Counted from the first letter of the stretch, positions 16,908-25,929 are shown. The stretch is 64,000 bases of DNA from Ruminococcaceae bacterium P7 (GCA_900100595.1 FMUA01000008.1:62001-126000), one strand, 5' to 3'. The notes: generated by a model from the sequence alone, not told the origin. Numbers and translations: made by a program.

Positions 16908-17825
16908 ATGGGATTATTCAGTAAAATCAAAGAAGGCTTAAAAAAGACCAGAAACGCATTCATGGGACCGATCGATTCCATGCTCAAATCCTCCAAGGTA
17001 ATTGACGAGGATTTGTTTGAGGAGCTTGAGGAGCTGCTTGTCATGGGAGACGTCGGTATGGCGACCGCCAACGAGATCGTCGGCGAGCTGCGCTACCGTG
17101 TCAGAGTGAGGGGCATCACCAAGCCCGAGGATCTCTACGGCGTTCTGGAGGAAATCATTTCCGAAATGCTCGAGGGTGGGGAAGCGCTCGATATTTCCAC
17201 CACTCCGTCTATTATCCTTGTCATCGGCGTCAACGGCGTCGGCAAGACGACCACCATCGGCAAGCTCGCAAACTCCCTGCGTCTGCAGGGCAAAAAGGTG
17301 CTTCTTGCCGCTGCGGACACCTTCCGTGCGGCTGCGATCGATCAGCTTGATATCTGGGCAAAGAGAAGCGGCTGCGAGATCATCAAGCAAAACGAGGGCA
17401 GCGATCCTGCCGCGGTCATTTTTGACGCGATCGCGGCGGCAAAGGCGAGGGGGGCGGACGTGATTATCTGTGACACCGCGGGCAGACTGCACAACAAAAA
17501 ACACCTGATGGATGAGCTTGCCAAAATCAACCGCGTTATCGACAGAGAGCTTCCTGACGCGGCAAAGGAAAAGCTGCTGGTGCTCGACGCGACAACAGGA
17601 CAGAACGCGGTCAATCAGGCGGAGCAGTTCCGTGAAGCGACAGGTATCACGGGCATCGTTCTCACCAAGCTCGACGGAACCGCAAAGGGCGGTGTCGTTC
17701 TCGCTATCAAAAAGGGCTTGGGCGTACCTGTCAAATATATCGGCGTCGGCGAGCAGATTGACGATTTGCAGCCGTTCGATGCGCATGATTTCGCAAGAGC
17801 GCTGTTTGCCAAGGCGGAGGATTGA
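16908..17825 (+). CDS. ftsY: Signal recognition particle receptor FtsY
   Basis: A 305-residue SRP GTPase with the N domain (helical, residues 1-90) and the G domain. The motifs are GVNGVGKTTTIGKLA, AADTFRAAAIDQL, DTAGRLHNKKHLMDEL, TKLDGTAKGG and KYIGVGEQIDDLQPFD. It docks the SRP-ribosome complex to the membrane translocon. The long acidic A domain of Proteobacteria is absent, as is usual in Firmicutes. It follows smc by 12 bases, a conserved pair. Ribosome site AAAGGAAC upstream. Confidence 0.96.
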   Translation: MGLFSKIKEGLKKTRNAFMGPIDSMLKSSKVIDEDLFEELEELLVMGDVGMATANEIVGELRYRVRVRGITKPEDLYGVLEEIISEMLEGGEALDISTTPSIILVIGVNGVGKTTTIGKLANSLRLQGKKVLLAAADTFRAAAIDQLDIWAKRSGCEIIKQNEGSDPAAVIFDAIAAAKARGADVIICDTAGRLHNKKHLMDELAKINRVIDRELPDAAKEKLLVLDATTGQNAVNQAEQFREATGITGIVLTKLDGTAKGGVVLAIKKGLGVPVKYIGVGEQIDDLQPFDAHDFARALFAKAED

Positions 17826-17827
17826 TG

Positions 17828-18421
17828 ATGAAGTTTATCATAGCGACCAACAACGCGAAAAAGCTTGTTGAGCTGGAAAGAATATTAAAGCCGCTCGGCA
17901 TCGAGGCGGTGTCTGCAAAGGATGCGGGCGTCGTGCTCGGCGAGGTGGAGGAAACAGGCACCACCTTCCTCGAAAACGCTTTCATCAAGGCGAACGCGGC
18001 GTTTGAAAAAACAGGCATGCCTGCCGTAGCGGATGACTCCGGAATCTGTGTTGACGCTTTGGGCGGCAGACCGGGTATCTTCTCGGCGCGTTACAGCCCC
18101 GAGGACTGCCATACCGACGAGGAGAGAACCGCCAAGATTCTCGAGGAGCTGCAGGGCGTTCCGGACGACAAGCGCGGCGCGCACTACACCTGCGCGATTT
18201 GCTGCATTCTCCCTAACGGAGAGAAGCTAGAAATCGAGGAAACCTGCGAGGGGAAAATCGGTTATGAATTCATCGGGGACGGCGGATTCGGCTATGATCC
18301 TATATTTTATTACGGAGACAGAACCTTTGCACAAGTGAGCGCGGAGGAAAAGGATAAGGTCAGCCACCGAGGAAAGGCGCTGCGCCGTCTGCAGGAAGAG
18401 CTGCAGAAGCATTTCGGCTGA
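17828..18421 (+). CDS. rdgB: XTP/dITP diphosphatase (HAM1/RdgB family)
   Basis: A 197-residue house-cleaning nucleotide pyrophosphatase that removes dITP and XTP. It starts KFIIATNNAKKLVEL and has TTFLENAFIKANA, VADDSGICVDALGGRPGIFSARY and the C-terminal GFGYDPIFYYGDRTFAQVSAEEKDKVSHRGKAL. GGAGG (17816-17820) is 7 bases before the chosen ATG at 17828; ATG at 17825 and TTG at 17822 are in frame and possible. It overlaps or abuts the ftsY stop, so it is translated from the same mRNA. Confidence 0.95.
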   Translation: MKFIIATNNAKKLVELERILKPLGIEAVSAKDAGVVLGEVEETGTTFLENAFIKANAAFEKTGMPAVADDSGICVDALGGRPGIFSARYSPEDCHTDEERTAKILEELQGVPDDKRGAHYTCAICCILPNGEKLEIEETCEGKIGYEFIGDGGFGYDPIFYYGDRTFAQVSAEEKDKVSHRGKALRRLQEELQKHFG

Positions 18422-18436
18422 TTGGAAAGGAATTGT

Positions 18437-18745
18437 ATGTTGACAAGCAAGCAAAGAGCGTATCTCAGAGGTCTCGCCAACTCCATCGAGACGATTCTGA
18501 TTATCGGCAAGGGAGAAATCACCGACAACATCATCATGCAGGCGGACACCGCCCTGACCGCGAGAGAGCTGATCAAGGGCAAGGTGCTCGAAAACAGCGC
18601 GTATTCCTCACGAGAGGGAGCGGAAATCCTCGCTGAAAAATGCGGTGCGGAGGTGGTGCAGGTCATCGGCTCCAAGTTTGTGCTCTACCGCAAAAATCCC
18701 GACGAGCCGAAGATCGTCCTGCCAAAAGCCAAAAAGAAGTCCTGA
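18437..18745 (+). CDS. yhbY: Ribosome assembly RNA-binding protein YhbY (CRM domain)
   Basis: A 102-residue single CRM-domain protein: LTSKQRAYLRGLANSIETILIIGKG at the start, the DTALTARELIKGKVLENS helix and VVQVIGSKFVLYRKN near the end. YhbY/YqeI proteins bind pre-50S particles. The start at 18437 follows AAAGGA by five bases; the upstream TTG is less likely. In Firmicutes this gene is usually followed by nadD, yqeK and rsfS; here nadD is missing and yqeK comes next. Confidence 0.93.
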   Translation: MLTSKQRAYLRGLANSIETILIIGKGEITDNIIMQADTALTARELIKGKVLENSAYSSREGAEILAEKCGAEVVQVIGSKFVLYRKNPDEPKIVLPKAKKKS

Positions 18746-18761
18746 CGCGGGAAGTGACAGT

Positions 18762-19337
18762 ATGGATGAATATAAAGAACTGATACGCTCGATGATGGGC
18801 GATTACCGCTATACGCACAGCGTCAACGTCTCCGAGGAGGCGGTTGCGCTGGCAAAGCTCTATGGTGCGGACGTAAACGACGTCTACACCGCAGGCATTC
18901 TCCATGATATTACCAAGGAGCTTCCTGCAAAGGAGCAGTTGCAAATCATCGCGGATGGTGGTATAATTCTGGATAGTGTGCAGAAAAACGCGCACAAGCT
19001 GTGGCACAGCATCAGCGGCAGCGTCTATGTGCGCGACAAGCTGGGGATCAAAAATCCCGATATCATCAATGCCATCCGTTACCACACCACGGGTCGGCAG
19101 GGAATGAGCCTGCTCGAAAAAATTGTGTTTATCGCGGATTTTACCGCCGCAGAGCGCAGCTACAACGGTGTGGAAATCATGCGTGAAAAATCAAGACAGA
19201 GCCTCGAGGACGCGATGCTGTTCGCGTGCAAATTCACCATCGGCGATTTGTCGTCCAGAGAGCTTGCGATTCACAGGGATCAGCTGGATTGCTTCAATGA
19301 GCTGGTACTCAATAAAGGAAAGGAGAGTGCGGTATGA
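18762..19337 (+). CDS. yqeK: HD-domain protein YqeK (bis(5'-nucleosyl)-tetraphosphatase, symmetrical)
   Basis: A 191-residue HD-family hydrolase. The first histidine is in RYTHSVNVSEEAVAL, the HD pair in AGILHDITKELP, and later histidines in HKLWHSISG and IRYHTTGR. The Bacillus YqeK protein splits Ap4A into ADP. The ATG at 18762 (MDEYKELIRSM) is 17 bases after yhbY; longer in-frame extensions lie inside yhbY and are rejected. The ribosome site is weak (GGGAAGTG). The stop overlaps rsfS by ATGA, in the conserved yqeK-rsfS pair. Confidence 0.92.
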   Translation: MDEYKELIRSMMGDYRYTHSVNVSEEAVALAKLYGADVNDVYTAGILHDITKELPAKEQLQIIADGGIILDSVQKNAHKLWHSISGSVYVRDKLGIKNPDIINAIRYHTTGRQGMSLLEKIVFIADFTAAERSYNGVEIMREKSRQSLEDAMLFACKFTIGDLSSRELAIHRDQLDCFNELVLNKGKESAV

Positions 19338-19690
19338 CATCCTATGAAACCGCGATTGCCGCTGTCAAAGCGATAGACGGCAAAAAGGGACTGAATATTC
19401 AGGTGATCCGCATCAGTGATATTTCGGTTCTTGCCGATTATATAGTGATTGCCACGGGCAACAGCTCCACCCACGTCAAGGCGCTTGCCGACGAGGTGGA
19501 ATACCGTCTTGACGAGGCAGGCGTTTCTGTTAGTCATATTGAGGGCTACCGTTCCAATTCGTGGATTTTGCTGGATTACGTCGATGTCATCGTCCATGTT
19601 TTCTCGGAGGAAGCAAGGGAGTTCTATGACCTTGACCGACTCTGGCAGGACGGAGAAAGCATCGATATTTCAGAATTTGTTACAGACTAA
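19334..19690 (+). CDS. rsfS: Ribosomal silencing factor RsfS
   Basis: A 118-residue RsfS/YbeB/Iojap protein that binds L14 and blocks subunit joining when nutrients are short. Family blocks: DIQ-type ISDISVLADYIVIATGNSSTHVKALADEV, then GYRSNSWILLDYVDVIVHVF, then EAREFYDLDRLW. The length is typical. ATGA overlap with yqeK. It is followed by leuS after 15 bases; AGGAAAGGAGAG provides the ribosome site. Confidence 0.96.
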   Translation: MTSYETAIAAVKAIDGKKGLNIQVIRISDISVLADYIVIATGNSSTHVKALADEVEYRLDEAGVSVSHIEGYRSNSWILLDYVDVIVHVFSEEAREFYDLDRLWQDGESIDISEFVTD

Positions 19691-19705
19691 GCTGGAGGGA
19701 TATCA

Positions 19706-22117
19706 ATGAAATACAATCATAAGGCAGTCGAGCCGAAATGGCAGGAAATCTGGGAAGAAAAGGGCGTATTCCACGCGCTGGACAACAGCGACAAGGAGAA
19801 ATTCTACGCTCTGATCGAGTTCCCTTATCCGTCGGGTCAGGGACTTCACGTCGGTCATCCGCGTCCCTATACCGCGCTTGATACCGTAGCCAGAAAGCGC
19901 AGACTGCAGGGCTATAATGTTCTTTATCCGATCGGCTGGGATGCTTTCGGTCTCCCTACCGAGAACTACGCGATCAAGAACCACATTCACCCCGAGATCG
20001 TCACCAAAAACAACATCGCGCGCTTCAAGAAGCAGATCCAGTCGCTCGGTATCTCCTTTGACTGGAGCCGTGAGATCAATACCACCGATCCCGATTACTA
20101 CAGATGGACGCAGTGGATTTTCATTCAGCTCTTCAAAAAGGGACTTGCCTACAAGAAGGAGATGAACGTCAACTGGTGTACCTCCTGCAAGTGCGTGCTT
20201 GCCAATGAGGAGGTCGTCAACGGCGTTTGCGAGCGCTGCGGCAGCGAGGTTGTCCACAAGGTAAAATCCCAGTGGATGCTCAAAATCACCGAGTATGCCG
20301 ACAGACTGATCAACGACCTCGACCTCGTCGACTATCCCGAGAGAGTCAAGGCGCAGCAGAAGAACTGGATCGGCAGAAGTACCGGCGCCGAGGTGGATTT
20401 CACCACCACCACGGGCGACATTCTCACCGTCTACACCACCAGAGCCGATACTCTCTACGGCGCGACCTATATGGTTATTTCTCCCGAGCATCCGCTGATC
20501 GAGAAGTGGGCGGACAAGCTGGGCAACATGGATGAGATCCGTGCGTATCAGGCGGCAGCTGCGCGCAAGTCCGACTTCGAGCGCACCGAGGTCGCTAAGG
20601 ACAAGACCGGCGTCAAGCTCGATGGCGTCAAAGCGATCAATCCCGTCAATAATACAGAAATTCCGATTTTCATTTCCGACTATGTCCTTGTGTCCTACGG
20701 CACGGGCGCAATCATGGCAGTACCTGCTCACGATACCCGTGACTGGGAATTTGCCAAGAAGTTTGACCTGCCTATCATCGAGGTCGTCAAGGGCGGCAAC
20801 GTGCAGGAGGAGGCTTTCACCGACTGCGCGACAGGCATCATGGTTAACTCAGGCATGCTCGACGGTCTGAGCGTTGACGACGCAAAGAAGAAGATTATCG
20901 AATGGCTGACCGCCGAGGGCAAGGGTCACGCCAAGGTCAACTATAAGCTCCGCGACTGGGTATTCTCCCGTCAGCGTTACTGGGGTGAGCCGATTCCGAT
21001 CGTTCACTGCGACAAGTGCGGTTTTGTCCCCATCGACGAGAGCGAGCTTCCCCTCAGGCTGCCCATGGTCGAGTCCTATGAGCCGACCGATACAGGCGAG
21101 TCGCCGCTTGCCAATATGACAGATTGGATTTCCACCACCTGTCCCTGCTGCGGCGGCAAGGCGCAGAGAGAAACCGACACCATGCCTCAGTGGGCAGGCT
21201 CTTCGTGGTACTTCCTGCGCTATATGGATCCCCACAATAACGAGGCGCTCGCCTCCAAAGAGGCGCTTGAATACTGGTCTCCCGTTGACTGGTACAACGG
21301 CGGCATGGAGCATACCACGCTCCACCTGCTCTACAGCCGTTTTTGGCACAAGTTCCTCTATGACATCGGCGTAGTGCCCACCTCCGAGCCTTACGCGAAG
21401 CGTACCTCCCATGGTATGATCCTCGGCGAAAACGGCGAGAAGATGAGCAAGTCCAGAGGCAACGTCGTCAACCCCGACGATATTGTCAACGAGTACGGCG
21501 CGGATACCATGCGTCTGTATGAGATGTTCATCGGCGACTTTGAGAAGGCTGCTCCGTGGAGCCAGGCGAGCATCAGGGGATGCCGCAGATTTGTCGAGAG
21601 ATACTGGAATCTCCAGAATATCCTGATCGACGGCGATACCATCCGTCCCGAGCTTGCGGTTCCCTTCCATAAGGCGATCAAGAAGGTCGGCGAGGATATC
21701 GAGAACATCAAGTTCAACACCGCTATTGCCGCTCTGATGGCGTTGATCAACGATATCTCCAACGTTAAGTCCATCAACAAGGAGGAGCTGCGTGTATTCT
21801 CCATTTTGCTCAATCCCTTCGCGCCCCACGTCACCGAGGAGGTTTATGAGGCTTGCAAACTCGGCGAGGGCATTTTAGCGGAAGCCGCGTGGCCTGCATA
21901 TGATGAGAGCAAATGCATCGACGAGAGCATCGAGATAGTCGTTCAGGTCAACGGCAAGATCAAGGCAAAGCTGAATGTTCCGGTTGACGCGACAAAGGAC
22001 GAGATGCTGACACTCGCGAAAGCCGAGTCGAAGGTGCTCGCTGCGATTGAGGGCAAGACGCTGATCAAGGAGATCGCGGTGCCCAAAAAGCTCGTAAATC
22101 TTGTAATTAAACCATAA
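19706..22117 (+). CDS. leuS: Leucyl-tRNA synthetase
   Basis: An 803-residue class I synthetase. The HIGH-type motif is [16 protein letters not shown] near residue 40, the zinc-like knuckle has [13 protein letters not shown]...CERCG, the editing domain contains [21 protein letters not shown], and KMSKS is read as [16 protein letters not shown]. The C-terminal anticodon-binding domain ends with the ribosome-distal [16 protein letters not shown] segment. AGGAG-like CTGGAGGG precedes the ATG. There is no room for a T-box leader upstream (15 bases to rsfS), so it is likely expressed from the long upstream operon. Confidence 0.97.
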   Translation: MKYNHKAVEPKWQEIWEEKGVFHALDNSDKEKFYALIEFPYPSGQGLHVGHPRPYTALDTVARKRRLQGYNVLYPIGWDAFGLPTENYAIKNHIHPEIVTKNNIARFKKQIQSLGISFDWSREINTTDPDYYRWTQWIFIQLFKKGLAYKKEMNVNWCTSCKCVLANEEVVNGVCERCGSEVVHKVKSQWMLKITEYADRLINDLDLVDYPERVKAQQKNWIGRSTGAEVDFTTTTGDILTVYTTRADTLYGATYMVISPEHPLIEKWADKLGNMDEIRAYQAAAARKSDFERTEVAKDKTGVKLDGVKAINPVNNTEIPIFISDYVLVSYGTGAIMAVPAHDTRDWEFAKKFDLPIIEVVKGGNVQEEAFTDCATGIMVNSGMLDGLSVDDAKKKIIEWLTAEGKGHAKVNYKLRDWVFSRQRYWGEPIPIVHCDKCGFVPIDESELPLRLPMVESYEPTDTGESPLANMTDWISTTCPCCGGKAQRETDTMPQWAGSSWYFLRYMDPHNNEALASKEALEYWSPVDWYNGGMEHTTLHLLYSRFWHKFLYDIGVVPTSEPYAKRTSHGMILGENGEKMSKSRGNVVNPDDIVNEYGADTMRLYEMFIGDFEKAAPWSQASIRGCRRFVERYWNLQNILIDGDTIRPELAVPFHKAIKKVGEDIENIKFNTAIAALMALINDISNVKSINKEELRVFSILLNPFAPHVTEEVYEACKLGEGILAEAAWPAYDESKCIDESIEIVVQVNGKIKAKLNVPVDATKDEMLTLAKAESKVLAAIEGKTLIKEIAVPKKLVNLVIKP

Positions 22118-22160
22118 AACTGCCTTATCGGAAAAATTGGAATAAAATTTTACAGACCTA

Positions 22161-22189
22161 TTGACTTTATTAGCTACATATTGTATAAT
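22161..22189 (+). promoter_or_regulatory. Sigma-A promoter for rpsU
   Basis: TTGACT (22161-22166) and TATAAT (22184-22189) with a 17-base spacer, 58 bases before the rpsU ATG. Confidence 0.88.
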
Positions 22190-22213
22190 AGCAAGTGCAA
22201 TTTATGCAAATGA

Positions 22214-22239
22214 CCCATGCCTAGTGGCAGATGGGAGGG
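22214..22239 (+). promoter_or_regulatory. Hairpin covering the rpsU ribosome binding site
   Basis: CCCATGCC (22214-22221) can pair with GGC (22226-22228) and ATGGG (22231-22235), with a two-base bulge and a TAGT loop. The right arm covers three Gs of the GGGAGGG ribosome site (22233-22239). This could limit rpsU translation; autoregulation by S21 is inference. Confidence 0.5.
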
Positions 22240-22246
22240 AAGATAG

Positions 22247-22423
22247 ATGGCTGAAATTAGATTAAAAGAGAATGAATCTCTTGAAAGTGCTTTAAGAAGA
22301 TTCAAGAAGCAGTGCGCCAGAGCTGGCGTTATTGCCGAGGTGCGCAAGAGAGAGGCTTACGAAAAGCCCTCTGTAAAGCGTAAGAAGAAATCAGAAGCAG
22401 CACGTAAGCGCAAGTACAGGTAA
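22247..22423 (+). CDS. rpsU: Ribosomal protein S21 (bS21)
   Basis: A 58-residue S21: [21 protein letters not shown], then [33 protein letters not shown], a classic strongly basic tail. It is a 30S protein placed near the anti-Shine-Dalgarno region of 16S rRNA. It is a single-gene unit with its own promoter (22161) and terminator (22431). The ribosome site is a strong GGGAGGG, partly inside a hairpin. Confidence 0.97.
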   Translation: MAEIRLKENESLESALRRFKKQCARAGVIAEVRKREAYEKPSVKRKKKSEAARKRKYR

Positions 22424-22430
22424 GAGATGG

Positions 22431-22463
22431 GCGGACAGCATTTGATGTGCTGTCCGCTTTTAA
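22431..22463 (+). terminator. Intrinsic terminator after rpsU
   Basis: GCGGACAGCA (22431-22440) pairs perfectly with TGCTGTCCGC (22448-22457) across a 7-base loop and is followed by TTTTAATTTTT. Confidence 0.92.
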
Positions 22464-22484
22464 TTTTTCGAGGGGGATTTTGTA

Positions 22485-22919
22485 ATGAAAAAAATTCTGG
22501 TGCTTCTCGGGCCGAACCTCAACATGGTCGGAGTGAGAGAAAAAGGCGTATACGGCACGGAAACCGCTGACAGCATTTCCGAACAAATCAAGGAGTATGG
22601 TGCGAAAGCGGGCTTTGAGGTGGAGATCTATCAGTCCAATCACGAGGGCGACTTGATTGACCGCATCCACGCTTCCCGTGAGGCGTTCTGCGGTGCGGTG
22701 ATCAACGCGGGAGCACTGACGCACTATAGCTACGCGCTCAGAGACGCGATCGCCTGTGTCAGCATTCCCTACGTCGAGGTGCATATGTCCAACATTCACG
22801 CCCGAGAGGAATTCCGCCATCATTCGGTGATTTCACCCGTCTGTGTCGGACAGATTGCGGGCTTCGGCAAAACAAGCTATTTTCTCGCGATTGAGGCTCT
22901 CAGGGAACTGTGCAAATGA
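22485..22919 (+). CDS. aroQ: Type II 3-dehydroquinate dehydratase
   Basis: A 144-residue enzyme of the shikimate pathway. It has LLGPNLNMVGVREKGVYG with the catalytic Tyr, QSNHEGDLIDRIH, NAGALTHYSYALRDAI, and VEVHMSNIHAREEFRHHS with the catalytic His. The length is typical of the dodecameric type II family. It starts 21 bases after the rpsU terminator with a GAGGGGG ribosome site; no clear promoter of its own was seen. The stop overlaps the M24 peptidase gene by ATGA; aroQ-peptidase-efp is a common Firmicutes order. Confidence 0.95.
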   Translation: MKKILVLLGPNLNMVGVREKGVYGTETADSISEQIKEYGAKAGFEVEIYQSNHEGDLIDRIHASREAFCGAVINAGALTHYSYALRDAIACVSIPYVEVHMSNIHAREEFRHHSVISPVCVGQIAGFGKTSYFLAIEALRELCK

Positions 22920-24004
22920 TTGAATTATTCCAAAAAAGAATTAATAATCTGCGAAAAGCGTTGACCACACCGCAGGAGGCGGCGCTTCTGACCAACGAAG
23001 TGAATATCGGCTACTTCTGCGGCTTTTTCCACAGCGAGGGTTATCTCGTCGTGACGCAGGAGGAAGTGTGCCTGCTCGTCGATTTCCGCTACATCGAGGC
23101 GGCGCAGAAGAAGGCACAGGGCTGCGAGGTCAGGATGTTCCATAAGCTCAGCGAGGATTTGCTTTCGATTCTGACCGCGCAGGGAATAGCGTGCCTGCAT
23201 ATTGAAGCGTCGCACATGACCGTTTCGCAGCACGCATTCTTCCGGTCAAAGCTTGAGAAGGAAAACATTACGGTCACTTCCGACAACAAGCTGACCGAGC
23301 ATATTGAAAACATCCGCATCATCAAGGATGCGTCGGAGGCCGCTAAAATCCGTACGGCGCAGCAGATCGCGGAAAAGGCGTATCTCGAGATGCTCAACCA
23401 TGTCAAAGCGGGCGTGACGGAGCGGGAGCTTGCGGCACGGCTGGAATATTACATGAAGCGGAACGGAGCAGAGGACAAGTCCTTTGACCTTATTACTATA
23501 ACGGGCAAAAAGACCTCGCTGCCGCACGGCGTACCGTCGGATGATGTGATCCGGGAGGGCGACTTCTTTACCTGCGATTTCGGCGCAGTGTATGATGGTT
23601 ACCACAGCGACACCACCAGAACCGTCGCGGTCGGTCACGCGGACGAGGAAATGCGGAAAATCTATTCGATTGTCCTCGAGGCGCAGCTTGCGGCGCTCTC
23701 TGCCGTAAAAGCGGATGTCAGCGCCAAGGAGGTCGACAAGACCGCACGCGATATTATTTCCGCGGCAGGCTACGGCGAGTATTTCGGCCATTCCACGGGT
23801 CACGGCGTCGGGCTGGATATCCATGAAGCCCCTGCCGTTTCTCCAAGGGGAACCGAGGTTCTCAGGGCAGGAATGGTCATCACCGACGAGCCGGGTATCT
23901 ATCTTCCCGACCGCTTCGGCGTGCGCATCGAGGACATGCTTCTTGTGACGCAGCAGGGCTGCGAGAACTTTGTTTCTTTGTCCAAGGATCTGATAATTTT
24001 ATAA
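22916..24004 (+). CDS. M24-family Xaa-Pro aminopeptidase
   Basis: A 362-residue creatinase-fold peptidase. The N-terminal domain (residues 1-125) carries NIGYFCGFFHSEGYLVV. The catalytic domain has all metal ligands: DFGAVYDGYHSDTTRT (two Asp), GHSTGHGVGLDIHE (His), TDEPGIY (Glu) and VRIEDM (Glu). It releases an N-terminal residue next to proline from cytoplasmic peptides. The ATG at 22916 overlaps the aroQ stop; a GTG two codons upstream is in frame. Its place directly before efp is conserved in Firmicutes, fitting, though not proving, a link with proline-rich peptide handling. Confidence 0.92.
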   Translation: MIELFQKRINNLRKALTTPQEAALLTNEVNIGYFCGFFHSEGYLVVTQEEVCLLVDFRYIEAAQKKAQGCEVRMFHKLSEDLLSILTAQGIACLHIEASHMTVSQHAFFRSKLEKENITVTSDNKLTEHIENIRIIKDASEAAKIRTAQQIAEKAYLEMLNHVKAGVTERELAARLEYYMKRNGAEDKSFDLITITGKKTSLPHGVPSDDVIREGDFFTCDFGAVYDGYHSDTTRTVAVGHADEEMRKIYSIVLEAQLAALSAVKADVSAKEVDKTARDIISAAGYGEYFGHSTGHGVGLDIHEAPAVSPRGTEVLRAGMVITDEPGIYLPDRFGVRIEDMLLVTQQGCENFVSLSKDLIIL

Positions 24005-24019
24005 TGACGGATAAAACAC

Positions 24020-24048
24020 TTGCTTTTTCTGTCAGAATTATGTATAAT
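24020..24048 (+). promoter_or_regulatory. Probable sigma-A promoter for efp
   Basis: TTGCTT (24020-24025) and TATAAT (24043-24048) are separated by 17 bases, 64 bases before the efp ATG. Confidence 0.75.
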
Positions 24049-24112
24049 AATAGTTAATCAAGCTACAGTACCCACAAAATACTGTATGACTTAAACTTAG
24101 GAGGTAATTACA

Positions 24113-24670
24113 ATGATTTCAGCAGGTGATTTCAGAAACGGCGTTACATTTGAAATGGACGGACAGGTTGTTTCCATCATCGAGTTCCAGCACGTAAAGC
24201 CGGGTAAGGGTGCCGCTTTTGTAAGAACAAAGATCAGAAATGTTATTACAGGTTCGGTTGTTGAAAAAACTTTCAACCCCAACGATAAGTATCCCACCGC
24301 GTTCATCGAGAGAAAGGATATGGAGTACAGCTATTCCGACGGCGATCTCTATTATTTCATGGATACAGAGACATGGGAGCAGCTTCCCATCAACAAGAGC
24401 GTTCTCGGCGATAACTTCAAGTTCGTCAAGGAGAACATGGTCTGCAAGGTGCTCTCCTACAAGGGCAACGTATTCGGCGTAGAGCCGCCCAACTTTGTTG
24501 AACTTCAGGTCACCAAGACCGATCCGGGCTTCAAGGGCGACACCGCTACCAATGCAACCAAGCCCGCTACTCTCGAGACAGGTGCCGAGATCAAGGTTCC
24601 TCTCTTTATCGACGAGGGCGAGGTTATTCAGATTGACACCAGAACCGGTGAATACATGGGCAGAGCGTAA
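24113..24670 (+). CDS. efp: Elongation factor P
   Basis: A 185-residue EF-P, which rescues ribosomes stalled on polyproline. The three beta-barrel domains are visible: [39 protein letters not shown] (domain I, with the loop lysine at PGKGAAF), [21 protein letters not shown], and the C-terminal [35 protein letters not shown] lies before the ATG. It has its own promoter and is followed after 18 bases by an acidic zinc-ribbon gene. Confidence 0.97.
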   Translation: MISAGDFRNGVTFEMDGQVVSIIEFQHVKPGKGAAFVRTKIRNVITGSVVEKTFNPNDKYPTAFIERKDMEYSYSDGDLYYFMDTETWEQLPINKSVLGDNFKFVKENMVCKVLSYKGNVFGVEPPNFVELQVTKTDPGFKGDTATNATKPATLETGAEIKVPLFIDEGEVIQIDTRTGEYMGRA

Positions 24671-24688
24671 TCTCTGCGGGAGTTTGCT

Positions 24689-25198
24689 ATGAACATTACA
24701 GAAAAAATTGCTTATATCAAAGGCTTGGCTGAGGGTCTCGGCCTTGACGATTCCAAGCCCGAGGTAAAGGTCATCAACGCAATTGTTGATTTGCTTGACG
24801 ATATCGCCTACGATCTCACCGATATGGAGGAGCTGTATGACGACCTCAGTGAGCAGGTTGACGAAATCGATCAGGATCTTGCAGAGGTTGAGTCTGAGCT
24901 GTACGACGACGAGTGCGAGTGCGACGATGACGAATGCTGCTGCGAGGATGACGATGACGACTTCGACTTCGATGACGAGGAAGAAGAGTTCTACGAAGTA
25001 ACCTGCGGCGCATGCGGACAGAAGCTCAATGTTTCCGAGGACGTGCTTCTCGAGGGAGAGATTGAGTGTCCCAACTGCGGCGAGCTGCTCGAGTTTGATT
25101 TCTCAGGTCTTTTTGACGGCGAGGATATCAAGGAACTCGAGGAGTGCGACGGCGAATGTGATGGCTGTGACGGTTGCGAAGGCGAAGAAACCGAATAA
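24689..25198 (+). CDS. Acidic zinc-ribbon protein (CD1247-like N-terminal domain)
   Basis: A 169-residue, extremely acidic protein of unknown function. Residues 1-50 form a helical domain (NITEKIAYIKGLAEGLGL...VINAIVDLLDDIAYDLTDMEELYDDLSE) resembling the N-terminal domain of the Clostridioides CD1247 family. A run of Asp/Glu with clustered cysteines follows (residues ~70-100). A two-CxxC zinc ribbon comes next (VTCGACGQKL...IECPNCGELLEF), and a tail with DGxCDGCDGCEG ends the protein. It follows efp and has its own terminator. The gene product probably binds metal; any partner is unknown. Confidence 0.8.
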   Translation: MNITEKIAYIKGLAEGLGLDDSKPEVKVINAIVDLLDDIAYDLTDMEELYDDLSEQVDEIDQDLAEVESELYDDECECDDDECCCEDDDDDFDFDDEEEEFYEVTCGACGQKLNVSEDVLLEGEIECPNCGELLEFDFSGLFDGEDIKELEECDGECDGCDGCEGEETE

Positions 25199-25213
25199 GC
25201 TTCACGAAAAAGT

Positions 25214-25248
25214 ACCTCTCGTATAGTATATACGAGGGGTGTTTTTTT
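25214..25248 (+). terminator. Intrinsic terminator after the acidic zinc-ribbon gene
   Basis: ACCTCTCGTATA (25214-25225) pairs with TATACGAGGGGT (25229-25240) across a 3-base loop and is followed by a run of seven Ts. The right arm also holds the likely ribosome site of yunB and the T run contains its TTG start. Confidence 0.88.
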
Positions 25249-25897
25249 GCTTTACAGACACAGACGCCAACGGCGAAAAATGCGCAAGGGTGTGTTGATT
25301 CTTCTCAGCATCGCCGTGACATTCGGCTTTCTGGTTTACGGATTTGAAAAGCAGGTCGCGGTATTTTCCAAATCCTATATCCCGAGCTTTGCGCACCGCG
25401 CGGCAACAGAGGCGATCAATGACGCGGTGACCGCGAAAATCAACGAGCTGGACTATAGCTATGAGGACATTGTCAAAATCACGTACATGAAAAGCGGCGA
25501 GGTCAGCGCGATTGAAACGGATTCGCAGAAAATCAATCTGCTCAAGGCGCAGACGACGCGCGCGGCGCAGGATGAACTGACCGCCATCAAGCACAGTCAG
25601 ATCGACATACCGCTCGGCGCCTTTACGGGCTTCACGCTGCTGTCCAACGCGGGACCGGGGATTCCGCTGACCTACAGCATGACGGGAAGCTTCAATTCAC
25701 ATCTGGAAAGTATCTTTGAAAACGCGGGAACCAACCGCACGATTCATCATATCCGGCTGGTGGTGGAGGCGGAAATTGTGACCGCGTCGGTGGATTATGA
25801 GGATACAATGAACCTTGAAACCGATTTTGAGATTGCACAGACCGTTATTTCGGGCTCACTTCCCACAATATATGGTGGGCTTCGGACGGTTTATTAA
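25247..25897 (+). CDS. yunB: Sporulation protein YunB
   Basis: A 216-residue membrane protein of the YunB family, made in the mother cell of Bacillus (sigma-E regulon). After a basic N-terminus (YRHRRQRRKMRKG) it has one membrane segment near residues 15-32. Family blocks: KSYIPSFAHRAATEAINDAV, IDIPLGAFTGFTLLSNAGPGIPLTY, and AGTNRTIHHIRLVVEAEI. The TTG at 25247 has GAGGGGTG 6-7 bases upstream; the alternative ATG at 25280 has no ribosome site. It supports an endospore-forming host. No clear sigma-E promoter was identified. Confidence 0.88.
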   Translation: MLYRHRRQRRKMRKGVLILLSIAVTFGFLVYGFEKQVAVFSKSYIPSFAHRAATEAINDAVTAKINELDYSYEDIVKITYMKSGEVSAIETDSQKINLLKAQTTRAAQDELTAIKHSQIDIPLGAFTGFTLLSNAGPGIPLTYSMTGSFNSHLESIFENAGTNRTIHHIRLVVEAEIVTASVDYEDTMNLETDFEIAQTVISGSLPTIYGGLRTVY

Positions 25898-25929
25898 CGA
25901 AATATCTTCTTGAATTCTTTAGAAAAATA

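Noticed and set aside
19691..19705. T-box riboswitch before leuS (also considered before ileS and thrC)
   Set aside because: The gaps before leuS (15 bases) and ileS (32 bases) are too short, and the thrC leader of about 40 bases has no T-box sequence.
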